DNA of 64,000 bases from Pardosa pseudoannulata (lineage: Eukaryota; Arthropoda; Arachnida; Araneae; Lycosidae), in the NCBI GenBank assembly GCA_032207245.1, contig CM063502.1:132955205-133019204 (forward strand). Reading direction: 5' to 3'. A program made the translations under genes and the position numbers. Every line of letters starts with the position of its first letter. Position 1 is the first letter of the stretch. This document shows positions 14,840-29,273 of the stretch, piece by piece. Below the pieces are notes generated by a model. That model made no database searches. It saw only the letters and a list, made by a program, of their open reading frames with translations, and was not told where the DNA came from.

Positions 14840-17800
14840 GCATTAAAAAATCTTTTTAGTTGATTTGAAACACCATTCTATCTAATACAAATCTGAATGG
14901 CAAAAAGGTAACTTTTTCTTTAAACCTATCCATGCATATTTTTTTCAAACATTATTCTAATCATACCTACAGTGATGGAACAGCAGTAATAGCATTTTGG
15001 AGCAGACAAAATGCCATTTTGGAGCAGTAAATTTCGCATTTTGGAGCAATTGGAGCAGACATAGTTAGTGGTTTTGGAGGAATTGGCAAAAGGGTGGTTA
15101 ATTTTTTTTAAACATTATGCAATAAATAAAATATAAATATCAATTTGGGCTAATGAAACTTCTATCTCATGAGGTTATTCTAATAATAAAAAAAAGAAAA
15201 TTTTCAATTGTATTTATTTTTCGAGCTAATATGTAAAAAATGGTATATGTAAGTAGTTTTTAGTAGTTATATAGCACTTATAAAAGATATAGTAATAATT
15301 CACCTACTTAAGTCCCCAACGTCAGATTGCAAATGTTAAAGTAGTCAGCATTTAAATATTTTTTTTGTTCCTTAAAAACGTGGCATTTTAATGTAATTTT
15401 TCTACTAATAAAGATTTTAAAGTATCACATTCTTATACAATTTTTAAAAGTTATATACAATGCAGACACAGAAGTCAAAATTTTGGGAAAAAAGAAGGAA
15501 AAAAAATGAGAAAAATGCAAAAAAGAGGAAGTTAAATAATTATTAAAAATTAATATTCTGATTTACTTAATGCAAAAACAAGTGCCTAAATATGAAATAT
15601 GGAAGTATCTACATAACTTTTTATCAATATAAACACATACTCAAGTTTCCCAGTAAAAAAAATATTTAAAATAGATTCAAATGAGATGCTTCTTCCATGT
15701 GCCTAATTAAAAAAATAAATAAATTCACCAACACAGTTGAACTTTATTATAATAAATTTTGAGGAACCATATTGTTTGTTGTACTTGAACCTTTAAGAAA
15801 AATGCTAGATCTCAGAAAATTATAACTTGTATAAGATTTACATAAGATTACATATTATCTTATATAAGATTTATAAAAATAGTATCTTTAATGATTTTAA
15901 TTGACTAAAACCAAACAACTGAACGATTGAATATAGACTGACCAAAAATGTAGACAAATTCAAAAGTAGTTTTGTCTTTAGTTATTGCTTACTATTTTAA
16001 TACTGAATTAATTTATAATCTTCTACAGACATGATCCCAGTATTAAGATAGTTTAAGAAATTTCTTTGTCCAGTACAGCAAAAAACATTTTCTATCCTTG
16101 AGTGGCTGGACAAGATGTTATTAATTTCATGCACTTTACTTTTATTTAAATCTAGAAACATATTTAAATCTGTTTTCATAACTGCAAAAATGTTTTATAA
16201 AAAATGAATTAATAAAAACTTAGTAAATGCCTGAAAGAAAGGATCGTTCTACCTCATTCCTAAGATTCAATATAAATGTATAAAATGGAGATTCACCATT
16301 TGTGGATAAATTAGCATTGTAAACAAAAGGAAAATCATGAGATCAAAAGTTTCATTTGTTATAAGCTGGTTTTTTAAAATAGGAGTTTCAACAGTACATC
16401 AATAATTTAAAAGTTGTATCAAATAGCAAAGCTTTAAAAATGCACTTCTAAACAGAACTTGAAAACTTTGTAACAGCAAAATTTGTTATTAACTAGTTTG
16501 TAAAATTTTACTATTTTTTCTTACACTGATTTATAATTAATGTTTATAAATACAGTATAAGTTTAATTTTTTTAGGACAATTTCAAATTTTTTTTTATAA
16601 TAGTAGCAGATTCAGAAGTTAAATATTAGAGGAAAAAAGGAGGAAAATGAAGAAGGAAAAACAGAAAATAAAGAACAATTTAAAAATATTTATTTGATTT
16701 ACATAATGAAAAAACAAGTACCTAAGTATGAAATATACCAGAAGCTAAATAATTTTTACTAATATAAACAATTACTCAAGTCTACTAATAAAAAAATGTT
16801 CAAAACGCGATTCAAATCAGAAATTTCTCAAATATCCTAATTTTTTTTAAAAAAAAGTCTAATATAAATGCGCATTTTAGATATAAAACTTTTAGAAGGT
16901 TTCTATAAACAAATTTTTAATTTTGTGACTGTAGAATTTCTATATCTTAATAGTTTCTAAAGATACAATAATTATCATTAGATTTAATTTTAATCAATGT
17001 CTAGAAACGCATGATTTAAATAACATATACACTGTATAAGGCTATTTTTTTAAAGTGGACGATTAAAAAAAAATTTTTTTAAATAGTAAAATTTCAGGAC
17101 GATGATCGAATAGGACGAGCTTTCTTTCGGTATCTGAGAAAGTGGATTCGAATTTTACTTTAGACTAACAGATTTATAACCATTTAGTTTCATTTAGTTT
17201 GGTCTGAGAGCGCTAGAGTTATGTTACCCGAAGACTAAAGACATTGGAATTTACTACTTAATTACTACGATTCTGAATGGCTGTGAACAAAGCAGCGGGA
17301 TTCGAACCCGTGGCTGCGTCCTACCGATTCAGCTGTAGGGCTGACTTTTATCGGTATTGCCGTTAAAAGTAAAAATTTTTCATTAGCAAATTTTGTCACC
17401 AACTTCAATACACATGCGAAACTTAACAAAAAAAGTTGCGGATTTTTCAACAATAATTAACTTCCGTGCATATCCAAAATTCTGTAAGTTATTTGCAACA
17501 GTGTCATTTTCTCACAGACACTGTCCATGGAACAAAAATTCAGTCAATAAGATGAAGAATCGTTAGAAATAACTATAGGAGGGATTGAAATTTTAATACT
17601 ATTACCGCGATATTAAAAAAATATCGATATATAATTGCGATCTGTATACACGCATGTGCTTTCGGGGGTAATGTATAAAGTACGTAAGTTGTTAAAACAT
17701 ACTTCTACCGAGAGCCCCGTACTATGATCGCAGTATTAATCCATTAAAAAATGCGCATTTTCCGGAACCGAAATCCAAAAAAAGGTTGTTTTTCACCAAA

Positions 17801-20800
17801 AACTTACAATTACGGTTTAGCTGTACTGTTATAAATAGAACCACACAAGTTCTATGTTTCATTTATACCGCGTCACACGGCTTTTTGACCTTGAAGCACG
17901 TGTTGCGAGAATCAACTGATAACGCTTTTCTCCTGCTCTTTGTCAGAATAAAATTGTGGACGCGGCAAAGAGGTAAAAAAATGAGAAAAGGGAAGAAATC
18001 TTTCAGATTATCGTCAAAATTTAAATATATGTGAAATAAAAAAAATCGCTCCTTCCTTTATTTTTTTTTTAATTTCCGAAAAAAATCTGTGTTTAACAAT
18101 CTCTGCTTTTTGAACAAACCCACAAAAATTTTCGTATTAGAATCATCCCTGAATGAGGAACTTCGTTATTTTTTGTAATTGGAGCTTTAACAAATTTTGC
18201 TCCAAATTACATTTCCAAATCCGATGCACCTCCCCTCCCCCCTGGGGTGCAGCAGCCACTTCGGGTACTTATCAGTTTCTGGATACTCGCTCAAGGTCAG
18301 TTGTTGTGGACAGAAGAGCACCCCCCCTACAGCTATTCTTTGATGATTAGCCTACATCACCTTCGACTGCTCACCAATCAATGTCAAATTCCCCCTCCCC
18401 TTTTCTTTCCTTTAACGGGAAATTACTATAAATTGTACGCTGACGAAAGATAACTAACTCTGCTTAGCGGGATCGTTGTTACAAAAGATGGGAAAATGAT
18501 TTTTGGAGAGAAAATTTTTTTTATTTTGGAGCAGTCTGGCGCAGTTTACTTAAAAAATGATAGTTTTGGAGCAGAATGGCGCAAAGATGTCGTTTTGGCG
18601 CAGTCTGGCGCAATTGGAGCAGCTGTTCCATCCCTGTACCTATAATTGTTTATTTACATCACTCTAACAACTGATTAGTAGACAACTGTGTTTCTTTAGT
18701 ACAACATTTAGCTCAATCTATCACTTAATATTATTAAACCAACATTCCACAAAGTAAACATGCTGATTCTACAATGTAACACTATCTGAAAAAATATTCT
18801 CGAATGGTGAATTCAGTCACAGAATTAAAACAGATATACTAAACTTTTGCCAGATATTAATGCTAGTATAACAAAAAGTAGGCAGTGATGGTGCGCAGGA
18901 GGTAAAATTAATATTTTGCAGTAATATTCAAATGTATTTGTAATGAATTAAACTTGAAAAGGTCGTATATAATATAATTAGTCAAAAGAGATAACCTTAC
19001 ATTATTATAAAGGAGTTAAACTTTAGGCATACCTATTTTATAAAGTAAATAAATAATGCCATAAATCAATATTTTATAAAGATAATTCATAATATATAAA
19101 ATTTTAAATGCCAGTTTATACATGCCATGCATAATTTTGTGTTATCTTTTAACAATCTACTCATTATAAGTCAACATATTAAAATAAATTTTAATAGACA
19201 TGTCTATATTAACAACTTACACTTAGAATTTATCCATTAAAATAGCGAGAAATTGAAAGAAATTGGTTATACAAAAGGAATAGAAAAAGGTAGACAATCT
19301 TAGAAATTTTAATTTTGAGGTATTAAAAAAAATCAATGATTTAATGAGATAGATGTGAAGTTTCAAACATATATTACTAATATTAAAGTCCAATAGCTTA
19401 GGGCACTGAAAACATTCTTTTTCTCACTTTTTTAAAAATATATATCCTACTTGAAGGGCTTTAAAATGTCTGAAAATAAACAAGGTTTTTATCTTGTCAA
19501 ACTGTTATCTCAATTATGTATTACCTGAGTATATATAAATTGATTTATCCAAATTCAAGATTTTAACAAATGTGAACTACAGAAGTATATTAACCATATT
19601 GAAAATATGAAGATTCTATAATGTAAGAATGAGGTACATATTGGTTTAGACAGAAACTAATCAAAATAATTATTTTATAATAAATTAAAATGAAATTGCA
19701 CATTTTCTCATTTTTGTGAAAGTAATTTTTCTGAAATAAAATTCAAATCATTTCTACAATGATTGCTTTCTTTGAATACTGTTGATTTTTTTTTTCATCT
19801 TAAACAAAATTTTATTTTAAAACATTGCTAAAAGCAATATCTTTTTAAATTGTCAATGAAAACTATTAATTATTGATTAAAATTATGTTCTGCTAGAACT
19901 ATTTACTGTCAAACTCATTTATTCCAAACAAGGATTGGGTGATGTATCAATATATATTATGAAATATTTATATAATGGGCTATATCATAACACTGATTTC
20001 CAAATTTTCAGATTGGCAGGTTATCACAATATGAAACAAATGCCAATATACCTAAATTTATTTAAACTTCTGTACCAATCTCCAGTGTGAAATCATCTTT
20101 CCAATTTCCTAGAAGTAACATTGTCTCTCTAATTTTTGGCTCTTATGTAAAGGGTAACAGCAAAGCTTGATATACAATTCTGATATGTGAACATAATAAT
20201 TTATGTGAGGAATTAAGGGCACATGTCGAATATAACTGAATGCCAATTTACAATATATCATAAAACCATTTTTATAACAGCAGGCATTTGCAGACATATA
20301 AAAATTTGACAAATAAGACAAAAATTTTTTTAATTCATCCCAATTACTAAACATAGAGCTGTATTATCGTCCTAAAATGCTACTTGTATTTCTGTTGCAA
20401 AATAAAAATTATATTCATGTATTTTCTTCCATACTATTACTTAAGTGAACATAGAATAAAATTTAAATGATTTGATGATTTTTGCTGATTAATAACAATG
20501 GATGGTGAACAATTTAGCATTTTATATAATGATTTACAGTAAATTACAATATAAAGCTGGTAAAATGTTGCAATGTAAGATTTTCTACATTGTCCAGTCC
20601 TACTCCAAACCATGATTTAAGAAGAATATTGGTTTAATGAAAAATATACTTTTTACAAATGGTCAATTTAATGTTAAAAAAACTATATAAACTCTTTCAT
20701 TGTAAACATGGCTTGGATTTAAAAAGGTTTTTTTTTCATGAAACTTTTTGAAAATCTCATTCTTGCTGCCAGAAACTTCTAGAACCAGGAAAATTGAGAA

Positions 20801-23800
20801 AGCACAAGATGCGACTCCGAACACTTATCAATTGATAAAATAATGTAAAAATTAAAGAATCAGAATTTTACAATGATGAACATGCATCAGAAATTCCATC
20901 TGAAGAAATGATCATGACAGAAATAAAAAACTCAAACGGTAACACCTAATATCAAAGCAAAAAGCAATGTCAAGGAAGAAATAGCAGAACTTTCTCTAAC
21001 TATATCCTGAGAAATGGAATATGGCAATAAAATTCAAACTTTTGCAGATTTGAGAAGTTTCAATGATAATGTATTCTATGCCATGCTTGTTATACAGTTA
21101 AAAATTACCAAAGAAGTAAACAAAATTAAAATCCAAATAAAACTGACCAGTAATAATTCTTTTATATAAATGATGAAAAGCAAAAAGTCATTTTAATTGG
21201 TTTTAAACTAATTTTTATGCACTGTGACTTTTCGTTATTTTCAGAAGATTCAATTTTAATGAACACTCAGATTAAGAAAATTGTCTTAGTTTCTTCATCC
21301 TTGTTATAAATGAGCTTGACTGTAAGGTGACAATAATTATAATTTTTTTATGGTTTAGTAATAGCTTACATAACACCTATTTTTATCAATAAAGCAGTTA
21401 ATTTGTATGGTAAATAAAGTATATTGTTAAATAGGCATAAAATTTTGTTTTAATCAATTAACTTTACTCATTGGTAAAACTAATTTTTATATAACAATAT
21501 AAAAAATATTTCATAATCTTTATGAAGTAAACTTTTATAATAAATACTTTGTTTAAATTATACTATCACAGCACCTAAAAGAATTGATAGGACTTGTACC
21601 CATCGTTATGACAATTTAAGTATTTCAAAACTATCAGCATGCAACAAAATAATACAAAATAATTATTAATTTAAAATACTCCCAACAATTTGAATGATAT
21701 AATTAACTGTGTACTTCATAGTACAAATTATATATTGCAAGATACAAAGTATGAACTATTTAGCATACAGAAGAATCTTGAAAAAAAAAAAAAATCTTGA
21801 ACAAAAGCAACATTACTTTATACTTATTGAAACTTGTTAATAAGCTATTATAAAATTTTAAGAGATATACTTTAAAAATTCTAGATGAAATATTGGATAT
21901 AATAAATGGAAAATATTTCCAAACTTAAATTATAAATTGTTCAAACAAGATAACAGTTCTAGATATCATAAATGAAACTTAATAAGTCAACTTACAAGCT
22001 TTATAATCTTGATTAACATCCAATTATTAGTAGAACTTGTCATCAACTTGAAAAACACAGGAGCAAGAGAAAGATAATTCTTTGGATTTTTTCGTGCTAA
22101 TTCACAGATAACATTTACTGCTGCCGACTGAACCCCTATTTAAAATATAAAAGATATTAAAAAAAATTATGATCTAATCCTGTTAATGAGTTTTTAATAT
22201 ATCTTTTTCAAAAAACCCAGAAACTAATTTATGCAAGACATAAAAATACTTATTAAAATTAAGGGTATACGCTGAAGAAATTTTTAAATATGACTCAGTA
22301 GTAAAATGAAAAAGTTAATGCATGGTTCGTACACTTTTTTAATGGAAAAAATTAAGCACCATTCAAACTTTTTAAGCACCTCTTATCAGAAACATATCAG
22401 ATAAAATAATGGTTACATTAGGTTAAAAAAAAACATGAACAAAAGAGTGTGTGTATAAATGAGAAATCATTGTATTTCACAGGCACAGGAGTTAAAATTT
22501 TGGGGGAAAAAAAGAGAAAAAAAAAAAAGAGGTAATTTAATAACTATTAAAAATTAATGTTCTGATTTACTTAATATAAAAACAAGTGCATAAATACGAA
22601 ATATGAAAGTATCTAAATAACTTTTTATCAATATAAACAAGTACTTAAGTTTCCTAGTAGAAAAAAAAATAAATAAATAAAACTGATTTAAATCAGATGT
22701 TTCTTCAATTTGCCTAATTAAAAAAATAAATTCACCAATACAGTTGAACTTTATTATATTAAACTTTGAGGAACCATATTGTTTGTTGGACTTAACTTAA
22801 TAATTTTTACTAATATAAACAATCACTCGAGTCTCCTAATCAAAAAATGTTGAAAACAGATTCAAATCAGAAGTTTCTCAAATATCCTAATTAAAAAAAA
22901 AAAAATTAATAATATAAATGCGCATTTTAGATATCAAATTTTTAGGAGACATTTCTATACACAAATTTTTAATTTTGTGACTGCAGAATTTCTTAAATAG
23001 CAATAAAATCTATACCTTAATAGTTTGGAAAGATACAATAATTATCATTAGATTTAATTTTAATCAATGTCTAAAAACTCATGATTTAAATAATATATGC
23101 ACTGTATAAGGCTATTTTTTTAAGTGGACAATTAAAAAAAATTTTTTAAATAGTAATATTTCGGGACGATGATCGAATAGGACGGGATTTTTTTCGGTAT
23201 CTGAGCCAGGGGGTTCGAATTGTACTTTAGACTAACAGATTTGTAACCATTTAGTTTGGTCTGAGAGCGCTAGAGTTTTCTTTTATGTTACCCGACGGCT
23301 AAAGACATCGGAATTTACTACTTAATTACTACGATTCTGAACGGCTACGAACAAAGAGCGGGATTCGAACCCGTGGCCGCGTCCTACCGATTCAGCTATA
23401 GGGCTGATTTTTATCGGGATTGCCGTTAAAAGTTATGATTTTTCATCAACTTCAATGCACACGCAAAACTTAACAAAAAAAAAAGGTGCGGATTTTTCAA
23501 CAATAAACTTCCGTGCATATCCAAAATTTCGTAAGTTATTTGCAACAGTGTCATTTTCTCACAGACACTGCCCATAGCAGAAAATTCAGTCAATAAGATA
23601 AAGTACCGTTTGAAAACGCGTTTCGAAATTAAGCAGTTTTTAAGCACTTTTAAGCACCGTATGAACCTTGTAATGGCTTTAAATTGCATTAGTCTAAAAC
23701 TGGGATGCTTAAATAATATACACTAAAATAAGCTTAGTACTAAATTTATTTTTATAGTTTATTATTGTTACTTAACAATAAATAATGATCAGCTAAAAGA

Positions 23801-24060
23801 ATCAATTTTCTATACAATATTGAATATGCCATTGGAAAGAAGTTTTAAAACTGTTTCTTAATATATTTCCCAGTCGTTAATTGTTAAAAAATGTAGGAAG
23901 CTAGCAATTTTATACAAACAAAATGAGCATTTCCAAAGCATATTAGAGAATGCATGATAAATTTCCGTTTTGAATAATATTAATGTTCAAACTTTAGTAA
24001 AATACTAAAATTGGTTTTAGATTAATGCTTTTATAATGTTGCATCATGTCCTTAAACATT

Positions 24061-24091
<31 letters not shown>

Positions 24092-25321
24092 AAAAAGAGA
24101 GAGAGAAATTTCTTTCACAGTATAATATGCTGTTGTTTACTGAAAATACAATTATGCAAAACAATATATAAAAAGAGTTGTTTGAAGTTTGAATATTATG
24201 AAGATTAAAATCAACAAACTTATGAAAGTTAGTGATAAATATGTACTTAAATAAACTATATAAAACGTGCAATTAACGATATCCATGTTTCAACCCTTTT
24301 ATGTCCAATCTTCACACATCTAACTTGATACATATCTTAATTTCCATGCTTTTTAAACCCCAAAAACTTGCAAAAACTTACCCCTTTTTTTAGAAGTTTA
24401 TAAAAATTCACCAAAATGTCTTAACAAGCTTTTAGGCTTAGTTTATTATGAGTCCTATGGTCAACCTTTTGCTACATGAAGGTCTAATGTTGGGTACAAT
24501 GAGTGTGAAGTCTGTTCTTAAAGACTGACAGTGAATTTTTTGTTTGAAAAATGTCAGTTCCTGGAGATTGACAGTAAATTTCCAATTTAAAAATTTACTG
24601 TTAATCCTTAGGGACAGATGCTGCCAGAACAAAGTTTACCATCAGTCTCCAAGGAGTAACACATCATACTTAACAAATAAAATATAATATATATATATAT
24701 ATAAATAAAAAATAAATATAAATAAAATGCCCTACTCATAGAGATATCACCCTACATAGGCACACAAGATCTAAATGTATTAATAATAAAACTTAACATT
24801 GACTATCTAGTTTTTTTCCCTATGAGGGCAAATACAAACCTAAAATGACAAAATTTACTTTGTTAAAGTACACATATTCATTACCTGGATCAGGATCTTC
24901 CAGTTTTTCTTTTAGTCTAGGAAAAGCAGGACGCAAAGCTTCTGGAAATTTCAGAAATATCTTGTACATGAGTAAAACAGCTTTTTTCCTCAAATATGGC
25001 TTAGTTGATGATAACTGAAATTATATTATCAAAAAGAACTTTTTAGTAACAATATAATATAATACATATCACTTCATTTTTGTTATATCAAATATAAACC
25101 CCTTTTTTATCTGGCATCCTCTAAAAGTACATAAACTTCAATTTCATTCTATTAAATAAAGTTTATAAAATATCCCCTGTTTATTCTTATTTTCTATTAA
25201 AATGACTTCTATTTAAAACGTTTTTTTCCTGATTTTCCAAGAGGCCTATACTTCTCTGAAAATACTCATTCATGTGAGTTTTTCTTCTAATGCATACCCA
25301 ATAGAAAAGTCACTATATTTA

Positions 25322-25369
<48 letters not shown>

Positions 25370-28300
25370 CATAATATAAAGTTTTAGTGTTAATAAAAAT
25401 ATTGGCTTTAAGAACATTACTTTGGTTATGTGATTTAGAGTCCAATATCCTATTAATAGTACATATCATCCAAACTGTTAAAATGAAACAAAATTTGATG
25501 TAAGCCTTGTAGAAGAAGCCATAATTTGAATTGGTTGAAAAAAATTTTGATCTAAAAACCAAATTTTGAAAGGGTTAAGTATTACAGAATAATCAGCAAA
25601 ATGTTTACAAATCTATCACAATTAAATGATTGAATATGATAATAAAATATAAAAAATAATAGAAATAGCTAGAATTATTAACAGAGAATATTTAAAAGTA
25701 AACTGAAGTGCCCCTGAATTAAGGATAGCAAGGGATATGCAAATTGTGTAACACTGTACATCATTTATGAGGGCACTGTGGTAACTGCATATATAGTGGT
25801 TATTCTGAATTAGTTGTTGGAATTGCCAATATGGGTAAACTGCCTAATTTAGATGCCTATGATAATGGACAAATCATAGGTGCACAACACATGGGCCATT
25901 CAATTTCTGAAATTATCAGACAGCTAGGATTTTTAAGGTTGACAGTGTCAAGAGTATACCAAGAATACATGGATGGTGGGAAAAAACTAGCAATCAGGCA
26001 AACTGTAAAGGACAATTAGCTTTGACAGTGCATGGTGAGAGATGCCTCAGGCATATTTGATGTAGTCAGCAAAGCCAAACATTATCTCAAACTACCAAAC
26101 AGTTGAATGATGGTGCTAGTCATACAATCAGTAAATGGACTATTTAAGGCTGATGGGAAGCTGAGAATATAGCATCAGGCTCATGAAGCCATGGATCCTG
26201 CATGCCAGGTTAGAACTGTACAAGGGCATGGTGGCTCAATCATGGTTGGGATCTTTGGCATGTGTACCAACCTCCCTCAATGCAAGTAGTTATGTAGACC
26301 TGCTGGGTGATCACCTCCATCCGTTTACACTGTTCTGTTATCTGCAAAGGAAATGGAGTTTTTCAGCAAGACAACTGTACCTCTCACAAGTCGCAGTTGG
26401 CTACTGGCTTGTTGGATGAGCATTCCTCTGACTTTTCTGTCATAAATTAGCCACCTAGAAGCCCAGACTTAAATCCTATTGAGCATTTTTGGGATATTTT
26501 AGAACAAAGCCTGAAAGGCCATCACACAGCACCAATGAACCTTACTGAATTATGGACAGCTTTCGCTGATATTTGGCAAGCCATTCCTATGGAATGTTTC
26601 TAGAAACTTGTTGAATATATGCCTCATCATGTGGCACTTATTATCAATGCCAGAGGAGGCCCAACTTGTTACTAGGTAGATATCCCTAATTCAGTGACAC
26701 TTCAATGTATATTTTTTTTTAACTCAGTAGGTATGAAATAAGCACATAATTTAGTGTTAAGAAAAGCAAAAAAAAGAAAAAGATCAAAAGAAATGCATAC
26801 AAGTGTCATAACATCATTTGCAAGGTCTCGGGCAAGGTCAGGAGTAACAAAACATGCAAAACCACTCATGGCTGTTCCAGCATCATACATATACTGGCTG
26901 TTGAGATCCTGGAATTAATATTAAAATTAATTACCATAATGATCTAAATACAAAATAAAAAAGAGCTTACTTTGCTACTTCCCAGAAATAAACTAATTTT
27001 TACAAGCAAAATTTAATTTTTTTATTGCTGATTAAAAATTAGTAAAGAAATAAATTGAAATATGTTTATGCTATAAGGATCTGACATTCAATTAACATAT
27101 GTACCAGTGATGGTGAACTTATAACCTGCGGGTCAGACATTCACCCCCGTACGCTTTTAAAATGATGCATGATTGCTAGGCAACCATTTGTTTGTTTACG
27201 AGGGTTTATTTAGATTTTTTAATTTGAGTAGATAATTTATATTCTATTTGTATTTTTTCAAGCACTACAATGACACAAAAACAATTTAAATGCTGTCTAT
27301 AACTTTCAGTTTGATCACTACAGCTCTAAAGTTATACAAATAAAGACAAATGCATTTGTAGTATTTGAAATAAAGCAAAAGTATTTACAAAATATCAAAT
27401 AAAGTGTATAATTCTACATACATTTTGTTTGTTTAAAAAAAAAAAAAAAAAAAAAAAAACAAAAAAAAAAAAAAATCGATTAAATTGATTAACTTAAATA
27501 TAAATATTTTTAATTGTAGCCCAACACTATGTTGGCAGTTAAAAAATTAAAAACAAGTCATACAAGTTCAGGCCATATCAAGCTGATGGGTTTGAAAAAT
27601 ATGGTGTGATTGAGAGGAATAAAATGGTTATATGTGTAACTTGTAATAAAAAAGTGACTTCATATACATATAATGTAAAAAGATATTTTGAAATGTTGCA
27701 TTCTAATCTCGGTATGTCAACAGATGAAGAAAGAAAAACATTTTAATTCATAAAATAACATTACAGCTGTTAGTTTCCAAGTTGCCCATTGCATTGCTCG
27801 CCACAGGAAACCTCTTTAAGAATGAGAATTTGTAAAGAATTTTTTTTAGAATGTAGCCCTACATTGCTTGCAGATTTTAAAGAAAAAGACTTAATTATAA
27901 AGTATATAAATGAGTTACCTATAAGTAACAATATAATTTAAGATTAAGTAATTGAATAAAAAAAATTTTTTTTACATATATATAATTACCTAAATTATGC
28001 AGAAATGTATTCAATTGCTTTAGATGGGAGTATTGATATAAATATTTATGCACAATTAGCAGTTTTTGCTCAGTATAAGTTGGGAAATGTAATAAAAAAG
28101 TTAATAAAACTAATAACGTTGAAAGGGAAATGTAATGGTCTTGACATTTTTAAAGAATTTCATGTTGCATTTACAGTAATAGATATTGACCGTCAGAAAA
28201 TAGTTTCTCTAACAACAGACAGTACACCTAGTATGGAAGGAAAAACACTGGATTTATTCAGTATCTTATGTAAAATATTTTACATTCTCTGATTGAATTT

Positions 28301-29208
28301 CATTATATAATACACTGGCAAGTTTTATGTGTGAAGCATGGTTTAAAGACATTTTCCAGTGTGATGTCAGTTGAAATAAAAATCATCAACTTTATAAATG
28401 CAAGAGCTCTTAATAAATGGCAATTTGCACAATTCTTGGGGGGAAATTGAATGATAATATTCAGGGATTTTGACATACAACAACATGCAATGGCTCAGTT
28501 TTGGTCAAGTCTTTAATCACTTTGTAGTGATATTGGAAGAAATTAAGCTCTTTTTATTTGAAAAAGATAATAATTTTAATGAATTATTCAATATATACTG
28601 GTTAAATGATTTAATGTGACATCACTCAGCATTTTAATGGAACTGAATAAAAAACTTCAAGGACATAGACTAATTGTTTTAACAATGTTTGAAAATATTA
28701 AAATATTTATGATGAAACTTGACATCTTTACTAAGGATTTGGAAATGAAAATCATGAAATATTTTCTGCAATTACAAAAACATTTTCAAAAGACAATTTT
28801 TGAAAACTCAGTTGACATTCAAGAAAATGCAATTAAAAAAATATTTAATAATTATGCAGGAAATAAAACAAGCTTTTCAGGGGAGATTCAATCAATTTAA
28901 AAATTTAGAAAATACATTTCACTTTATTTTATGTCCATACAAAACATAATTTGAAACAATGCAGTTAACCAAATTTATGTGGCTAGATATTGATAATTTA
29001 GAAATGGAATTAGTTGAATTTCAAAGCAATGTAGTGTGGAAAACAAAACTTGAAGACTTATTTCTTAAATTCAATGAACTTTGTAAAATCTTTTAATAGA
29101 AATATACTTGACAGGGAATCAAATAAATACGAAATATGAACCTAATATTAAAAAACTATCTGAAAATAAACAGCAACAAATTTCTCAAATACTTTATAAT
29201 CAACTATG

Positions 29209-29273
<65 letters not shown>

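Larger units (their letters stand above)
14970..18636. mobile_element. hAT-like non-autonomous DNA transposon, 3.67 kb
   Basis: Ends form a 15-bp terminal inverted repeat: CAGTGATGGAACAGC on the left and the reverse complement of CAGGGATGGAACAGC on the right (two mismatches allowed for). TACCTA flanks both ends directly (14964-14969 and 18637-18642) as a 6-bp target duplication. Next to each end the motif TTTTGGAGCAG or TGGCGCAG recurs in direct orientation. No transposase was found. The CAGGGATGG terminus is hAT-like, but the 6-bp duplication is shorter than the usual 8. The interior carries the shared cargo repeat at 15460-17566. Confidence 0.75.

Noticed and set aside
17268..17343. Possible minus-strand tRNA
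   Set aside because: The B box is perfect, but no complete cloverleaf could be drawn and the module recurs within a mobile repeat.
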